From NCBI GenBank assembly GCA_007116645.1, contig SKIA01000064.1, forward strand, positions 1-10,709: a stretch of 10,709 nt of DNA. The letters are read 5' to 3'. This stretch comes from Candidatus Woesearchaeota archaeon. GTDB taxonomy: Archaea > Nanobdellota > Nanobdellia > Woesearchaeales > SKIA01. Every line of letters starts with the position of its first letter. Within the stretch, counting starts at the first letter, position 1. Shown here piece by piece: positions 7,088-10,709 of the stretch. The position numbers were made by a program, and so were the translations under genes. The notes below the pieces were generated by a model. It was not told where the DNA came from and did not search any database. It was given only the letters and a program-made list of their open reading frames with translations.

Positions 7088-7093
7088 GGAGGT
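7088..7093 (+). promoter_or_regulatory. Shine-Dalgarno site deciding the GTG start at 7102
   Basis: GGAGGT lies 8 nt before GTG 7102. The ATG at 7094 directly after it is too close to use and is in another frame that stops after three codons. The strong site with ideal spacing supports a GTG start for the multi-pass membrane protein. Confidence 0.75.
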
Positions 7094-7101
7094 ATGATTA
7101 G

Positions 7102-9000
7102 GTGAGTGAAGAGTCTTCTGAAGAAACTACCCCTCCTGCACAGTCTGCACCCCCTCAACCAGCTCCTGCGCAACCCGCCAAAAAAGAGTCTTGGTGGAAG
7201 CAACACAAGGGAGCAACAATGGCGGGTGTCGCAGCTGGTGGAGCTGTTGTTGGCGCGACTGCTGCTACGGCAAAAGGAGCGTATGGTTCTGCCCGCAATC
7301 TTGTTTCTGATCCTGGTTTTTCTTTCCTGTTCTTGTTTTCGTTAGGTCTTTTTTTTTATGACTGGCTCTTTCTTGGCTTTGCCCGAAACAGTCCTGCTGC
7401 TTTTTCTACTGCACTAACACTGTACAGTTTACTTGGTATCGCAGCGTATTTTCGTCTTGCAAGTGTTGAGGGTTCTGGTAGTGCGCTCAAACGAGTTCTT
7501 GTGTATTCGTTGTTGAGTATTTTTGCACCGCTCTTGTTTGCTTGGCTTGGAACCTACATGCACACTACGTTCCTTGCTTCCTTTGAGGCATTTGCTACGT
7601 TCTCATTTATCCTTGGCCATGCATGGGCGCCTCTGGTATTGTTGTATATGTTATGGCCTCGCTTCATGCTTAGTGTTGCAAGCCAGAAAGTGAAGTTGCT
7701 TGCCGCGATTAACATCTCAATTTACTCTGCGTTATTCTTATTCTTGATTCCTGTCTTGTTTACTCCTCTCATTGAAAACCAATCATTTTTTGCGGTTAAC
7801 CAAGATGCTCCTCCTTCTGTATTGGAGGTTGCTCATGGTTATGCAGGTCACTGGGTTGGTGTGTATCAAGACGTTCGTGGTCGCGGCGAAGATGAAGTTG
7901 ATGCGCTCTTAAACCGGACGTTGCCAACCCGTTACACCTCTCAAGTTGAGCGTCAACAAGGAGAGGAGTTAGGTGTGATTGTTACTAATCCTCGTTCACT
8001 GCTTCCATATTACGAATATTATGTTACGGGCCAACCACCTAACATTTCTGTCGAGCCTGCTTTTGAGAACCAAAATGTTGAGTGGATGGCAACGTTGCGT
8101 GCGCGCACGTTCGCTTCGGATATTCCTGTTTCTTTGAGTTGTGTGTATCAGCGTCCTCAAGGTGCTGAAAACAGAAGCGATCTGATTTATGGCACTGCAA
8201 GGCCTCCGAGTTTGACTGTTCGTTATACTGGCGAATCTATGGATGTCTTTAACATTGACTGTGCGGTTCCGCTAGCTGCGCTTCCGTATACTGAACCTAA
8301 TTTCCAAGCAGGACAGTTCCAAGTGAGAACAAACTTTTCTTTTGAAACATGGGGTTATACGACATATCACTTTATGGATGTCGAGCAGATTCGATCTCTT
8401 CGCATTGAAGGACGAGAGCCCGCGCAAGTACTTGGTTTAAGGCCGCTGTCAACTGCAATTTATACTCCTGGTCCTGTAAGTCTTGGTATGCCTCAGATCT
8501 CCCTGCCTGTTGCTGTTGATACGAATGAGACTGTGGTTGTTCCTGCTATTGTTCCTGCTATGGGCGTGACGATTGAGAACGCTTGGCGTGGTCGCGGACA
8601 AATTACTGATATTGATTATGTTGTTGTGCAAGTCCCACTTCCATTCACGCTTAATACTGATAGTTCTCAATGCTCTGGTGTTGGTGATGCTGAGGTTACC
8701 GTGCTTACTGACGAGATGTTTTTTGATCCTCGTGCTTATTCGGACTCATACAGCGGTCTTGAAGGACCTGTGGCTGTGACTCCTGGGTATACTTGGTACG
8801 TCTTCACTGGTGTTGGAGTTCCTGAGCGTTTTGAATTCATCACGCTTCGGTGCCCGGTGGTTACTCCCGCAAGACAAGGAGCGGCCTTGCTTAATCCTGA
8901 TTTGTCTCCTCGTCAATTTACTTTTGTAACGCAAGCGCGTTACACGTACGAGACAACTAACATCGTTCCGATTAATTTACGGTTGGTGAGACAGGAATGA
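7102..9000 (+). CDS. Multi-pass membrane protein with large extracytoplasmic domain
   Basis: 632 residues, family not recognised. Layout: an acidic then Pro/Gln/Ala-rich N-terminal tail (1-28), a basic patch (KKESWWKQHKG, 27-37), a small-residue glycine-zipper-like segment (about 40-62), then five clear hydrophobic helices at about 73-93, 98-118, 131-150, 160-184 and 199-222. After these comes a soluble region of about 400 residues. With a cytoplasmic N-terminus, the five helices put the large domain outside; a sixth crossing by the zipper segment would reverse this unless the tail is outside. Four cysteines occur only in the large domain, as two neighbouring pairs (347/387 and 524/584), and five N-glycosylation sequons occur there (271, 314, 357, 411, 475), both fitting an outer location. 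The C-terminal part (about 470-632) has Ig/CARDB-like strand patterns and ends ARYTYETTNIVPINLRLV, similar to the end of the next gene's product. It overlaps that gene by ATGA, so the two are coupled. Possible scaffold of an envelope complex. Confidence 0.85.
   Translation: MSEESSEETTPPAQSAPPQPAPAQPAKKESWWKQHKGATMAGVAAGGAVVGATAATAKGAYGSARNLVSDPGFSFLFLFSLGLFFYDWLFLGFARNSPAAFSTALTLYSLLGIAAYFRLASVEGSGSALKRVLVYSLLSIFAPLLFAWLGTYMHTTFLASFEAFATFSFILGHAWAPLVLLYMLWPRFMLSVASQKVKLLAAINISIYSALFLFLIPVLFTPLIENQSFFAVNQDAPPSVLEVAHGYAGHWVGVYQDVRGRGEDEVDALLNRTLPTRYTSQVERQQGEELGVIVTNPRSLLPYYEYYVTGQPPNISVEPAFENQNVEWMATLRARTFASDIPVSLSCVYQRPQGAENRSDLIYGTARPPSLTVRYTGESMDVFNIDCAVPLAALPYTEPNFQAGQFQVRTNFSFETWGYTTYHFMDVEQIRSLRIEGREPAQVLGLRPLSTAIYTPGPVSLGMPQISLPVAVDTNETVVVPAIVPAMGVTIENAWRGRGQITDIDYVVVQVPLPFTLNTDSSQCSGVGDAEVTVLTDEMFFDPRAYSDSYSGLEGPVAVTPGYTWYVFTGVGVPERFEFITLRCPVVTPARQGAALLNPDLSPRQFTFVTQARYTYETTNIVPINLRLVRQE
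8985..8990 (+). promoter_or_regulatory. Shine-Dalgarno site of the first lipoprotein gene
   Basis: GGTGAG lies 6 nt before ATG 8997, inside the end of the membrane protein gene, and supports translation from the ATGA overlap. Confidence 0.6.
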
Positions 9001-9923
9001 AACGAGCAATTCTTCTTCTACTACTATTCGCGGCTGCATGCACGTTTGGCCCGCAAGAACCTACCGGTCCTGATAATCTTCAAGGAACGCGCGGTGTTGA
9101 CATCTCCATAATCAGCATGCCTGGTTTTGTGTATGAAAACGAACAATTTCCTGTTGTTTTTTCTTTGAATAACCGTGGTGTTGCAAATGTGTCTCCGGCA
9201 AACCCTGGACGATTTGTCGTAAGCGTTGATCCGTTATATGTTGAGCGTGACCAGTACATTGCTCCGGGAGGTTTTGAAGGTCTTGAGGGTGGTTTTTTCC
9301 TTGACGGTCGAGAACTATATATTCTTGGTGAAGAAGTATATATCACACAGTACCTTACTGCTCGTCCTATTCAGCGTCAATCTGAACGCATTACTACTCC
9401 TTTAACGATTACTGCGTGTTATCCGTATGAAACGCGCATGACAACGCAAGTTTGTATCGAGCGTGCGCGCGTGATTGATCCGGGAAGTGTTGCGTGTGTG
9501 AATCGTCCTGTTCGTCCTCCAACACAAGGAGCTCCAGTGGTGGTTCATGAAGTTGAGACCCGCGCAATGCCTGCTGCTGATGGCGAAGGCGTATCGTTGT
9601 CGTTTAGAATCGTTCTGAAAAACGCTGGTGGCGGTATTGCTGGAACTTCTGGATGCTTTGACAATCAAATTAACACTCAACTCAACCAAGTTGATTTGCG
9701 TGCGCGCCTTCTTACTGAAGACCTTGAATGCGGTACTGGCGAGGATCCCTTTGTGGCAACGGTTCGTTTGAACCGCGGTGAAGGTGTGGTAACGTGTCGT
9801 CTTCCTGATTCTTCTGTGTTGCCTCCTGCACAAAACAATTTCTTATCTTTGCTTTCTGTCGATATTGATTATTCGTACAGAACAAGTGACCGTGCGGAGG
9901 TGAACATTGTTCGTGTTCGGTAA
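8997..9923 (+). CDS. Lipoprotein with two CARDB/Ig-like domains
   Basis: 308 residues. A signal peptide (MKRAILLLLLFAAAC) ends in a lipobox-like AAAC with Cys15 as the predicted lipid-bearing residue, so the protein should be tethered to the outer face of the membrane. Two similar units follow. Unit one (about 33-160) has FPVVFSLNNRGVANV and closes with TACYPYETRMTTQVCI. Unit two (about 180-308) has LSFRIVLKNAGGGIAG and closes with VDIDYSYRTSDRAEVNIVRV. The 'NxGxA' turn after a beta strand and the closing YxYxT strand pair are typical of CARDB-like adhesion or interaction domains in archaeal surface proteins. Six cysteines besides Cys15 (141, 153, 167, 220, 245, 267) suggest three disulfides, of which 141-153 would join the closing hairpin of unit one. 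No catalytic motif was seen. The start overlaps the membrane protein gene by 4 bp, so a joint function at the cell surface is likely. Confidence 0.85.
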   Translation: MKRAILLLLLFAAACTFGPQEPTGPDNLQGTRGVDISIISMPGFVYENEQFPVVFSLNNRGVANVSPANPGRFVVSVDPLYVERDQYIAPGGFEGLEGGFFLDGRELYILGEEVYITQYLTARPIQRQSERITTPLTITACYPYETRMTTQVCIERARVIDPGSVACVNRPVRPPTQGAPVVVHEVETRAMPAADGEGVSLSFRIVLKNAGGGIAGTSGCFDNQINTQLNQVDLRARLLTEDLECGTGEDPFVATVRLNRGEGVVTCRLPDSSVLPPAQNNFLSLLSVDIDYSYRTSDRAEVNIVRVR

Positions 9924-9926
9924 ACG

Positions 9927-9934
9927 TTTTATAC
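9927..9934 (+). promoter_or_regulatory. TATA box of the second lipoprotein gene
   Basis: TTTTATAC, centred about 25 nt before ATG 9955, in the 31-bp gap after the first lipoprotein gene. The spacing predicts a leaderless start at the ATG. No Shine-Dalgarno site precedes this gene, unlike its upstream neighbours, which supports a separate promoter inside the cluster. Confidence 0.5.
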
Positions 9935-9954
9935 AAGGACTTCCCGATACTGGT

Positions 9955-10709
9955 ATGCGCTCAGTCCTTTTCCTTGCAATTATTTCGTTGTTTGTATTTA
10001 CTGGTTGTTTTGGCGGTCCTTCCTCTCAGGGTAGTGGTCCTGGAATTGAAACAGTTATTTTGAATCAGTATGAGTTTCGTGACGTCTATTTTCCGTATCG
10101 TGGATCTGCTCGTCCTACTCCTGATAGTGTTCAAGCAAGTGTTTCAAATCCTAATGCTGATTTGTACGAGCTTTTTCGCATTCAGACTGTTGTAGCAAAT
10201 ACGGGGCGTGCCGATGGCTTAGCCGCAGTATACATTACTGGGTATGACCCGAACTTGTTTGTGGTCCATCCGTTGGGTCCGTTTGTTATGGATCGCGGTC
10301 AGAGAAGTTGTTGGCAGTGGACTGCCGGTGTTTCTGATACTTCTTGGGATGCGTATGTTGCTTGTGTTCGCGAGGAAGATATGTTTGGTGTTGGTTTGAA
10401 TTGGGATGATGAAGGAATTACTGGGGGTCGTGTTGGCGGTCGTAACGTTAATGCTGCTGAATTGCTCAATCAACTTCCTCGTTTATTGAATGAGGAGCCG
10501 ACGGACTTTTTTACTCGTGGCGAGACTCGTCAAGCATTGCTTTCAAATTTGAATTTTGATTGTAATTATGGCGGTTCACGTCCTGATGGGATTGGCTTTG
10601 GCGGAGCATCTTCTGGATGTACTTTTTCGTTTAATTATCCTGCTGCCTATCTGAACCGTCCTTCTCGTGGAGCACTGACTCTCTCTCAATATGCTGCTTT
10701 GGTTCGTTA
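9955..10709 (+). CDS. Lipoprotein, CARDB-like, 3' end outside the window
   Basis: Open from ATG 9955 to the window edge (251 complete codons, no stop). The signal peptide MRSVLFLAIISLFVFTGC ends in a convincing lipobox FTGC with Cys18 as lipid anchor, followed by a Gly/Ser linker. Residues about 35-140 hold an Ig/CARDB-like unit: DLYELFRIQTVVANTGRADG then AAVYITGYDPNLFVV, the same strand-turn pattern as in the preceding lipoprotein. Four more cysteines (119, 137, 203, 222) could form two disulfides, with 203 and 222 bracketing a glycine-rich loop. From about 160 it is Asn/Gly-rich with GGRVGGRNVNAAELLNQLP, and GCTFSFNYPAAY at 221-232 recalls the CYPYET strand of its neighbour. Function unknown; it probably belongs to the same envelope complex. 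Apart from the 31-bp gap with its own TATA box, it continues the plus-strand cluster. Confidence 0.85.
   Translation, partial: MRSVLFLAIISLFVFTGCFGGPSSQGSGPGIETVILNQYEFRDVYFPYRGSARPTPDSVQASVSNPNADLYELFRIQTVVANTGRADGLAAVYITGYDPNLFVVHPLGPFVMDRGQRSCWQWTAGVSDTSWDAYVACVREEDMFGVGLNWDDEGITGGRVGGRNVNAAELLNQLPRLLNEEPTDFFTRGETRQALLSNLNFDCNYGGSRPDGIGFGGASSGCTFSFNYPAAYLNRPSRGALTLSQYAALVR

Noticed and set aside
7094..7105. Three-codon frame (ATG ATT AGG TGA) overlapping the GTG start of the membrane protein
   Set aside because: The ATG touches the Shine-Dalgarno sequence, leaving no spacer, and the GTG at 7102 has ideal spacing; a chance frame is the simpler reading.
9312..9346. Two AT-rich patches (CTATATATT and GTATATATC) as promoter or inverted repeat
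   Set aside because: They encode the regular LYILGEEVYIT strands of the lipoprotein and lie in mid-gene without a start codon at the right distance.
9402..9833. 143-codon minus-strand frame opposite the first lipoprotein
   Set aside because: Arg/Thr/Asn/His-rich shadow with no domain-like pattern; the plus-strand gene has a signal peptide, Shine-Dalgarno site and operon context.

Overview
The window looks like a chromosomal segment of an archaeon, most likely a small-genome DPANN lineage of the Woesearchaeota/Pacearchaeota kind. The grounds are an archaeal-type phenylalanyl-tRNA synthetase (short beta subunit without EMAP-like or anticodon-binding ends, alpha subunit with winged-helix extensions), a TrmB-family regulator, the archaeal/eukaryotic ribosome-rescue factor pelota, TATA boxes placed about 25-28 nt before start codons, and lipoproteins and membrane proteins of a style common in DPANN genomes. 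The lineage is inferred from protein style; no marker was aligned.

Minus-strand half (positions 1-5875), read from right to left: pelA (pelota) overlaps by 7 bp a methyltransferase of the FmrO/ArmA/RmtB family, known for 16S rRNA m7G1405 aminoglycoside-resistance enzymes. A TrmB-like regulator follows with its own TATA box and a T-rich terminator tract. Next comes pheS, with its own near-leaderless promoter, and pheT, which begins on the base after the pheS stop and has a Shine-Dalgarno site inside pheS. Every gene here except the regulator acts in translation: tRNA charging, rescue of stalled ribosomes, or probable modification of the small-subunit decoding region.

Plus-strand half (5925-10709): a run of cell-surface genes. 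A single-pass protein with a prepilin-like N-terminus carries three related beta-sandwich repeats. It is followed by a five- or six-helix membrane protein with a 400-residue outer domain, and by two lipoproteins; the second has its own promoter and runs off the window. Shared Ig/CARDB-like features, paired cysteines and tight gene spacing suggest an envelope complex, which I cannot name.

The two halves are separated by a 49-bp gap holding one nearly palindromic TATA element, placed almost equally from the pelA and surface-gene start codons, so both transcripts are probably leaderless. First genes of transcripts tend to be leaderless here, while internal genes have Shine-Dalgarno sites. No rRNA, tRNA, CRISPR array, insertion sequence or integrase was seen, and no gene-free stretch exceeds about 100 bp.
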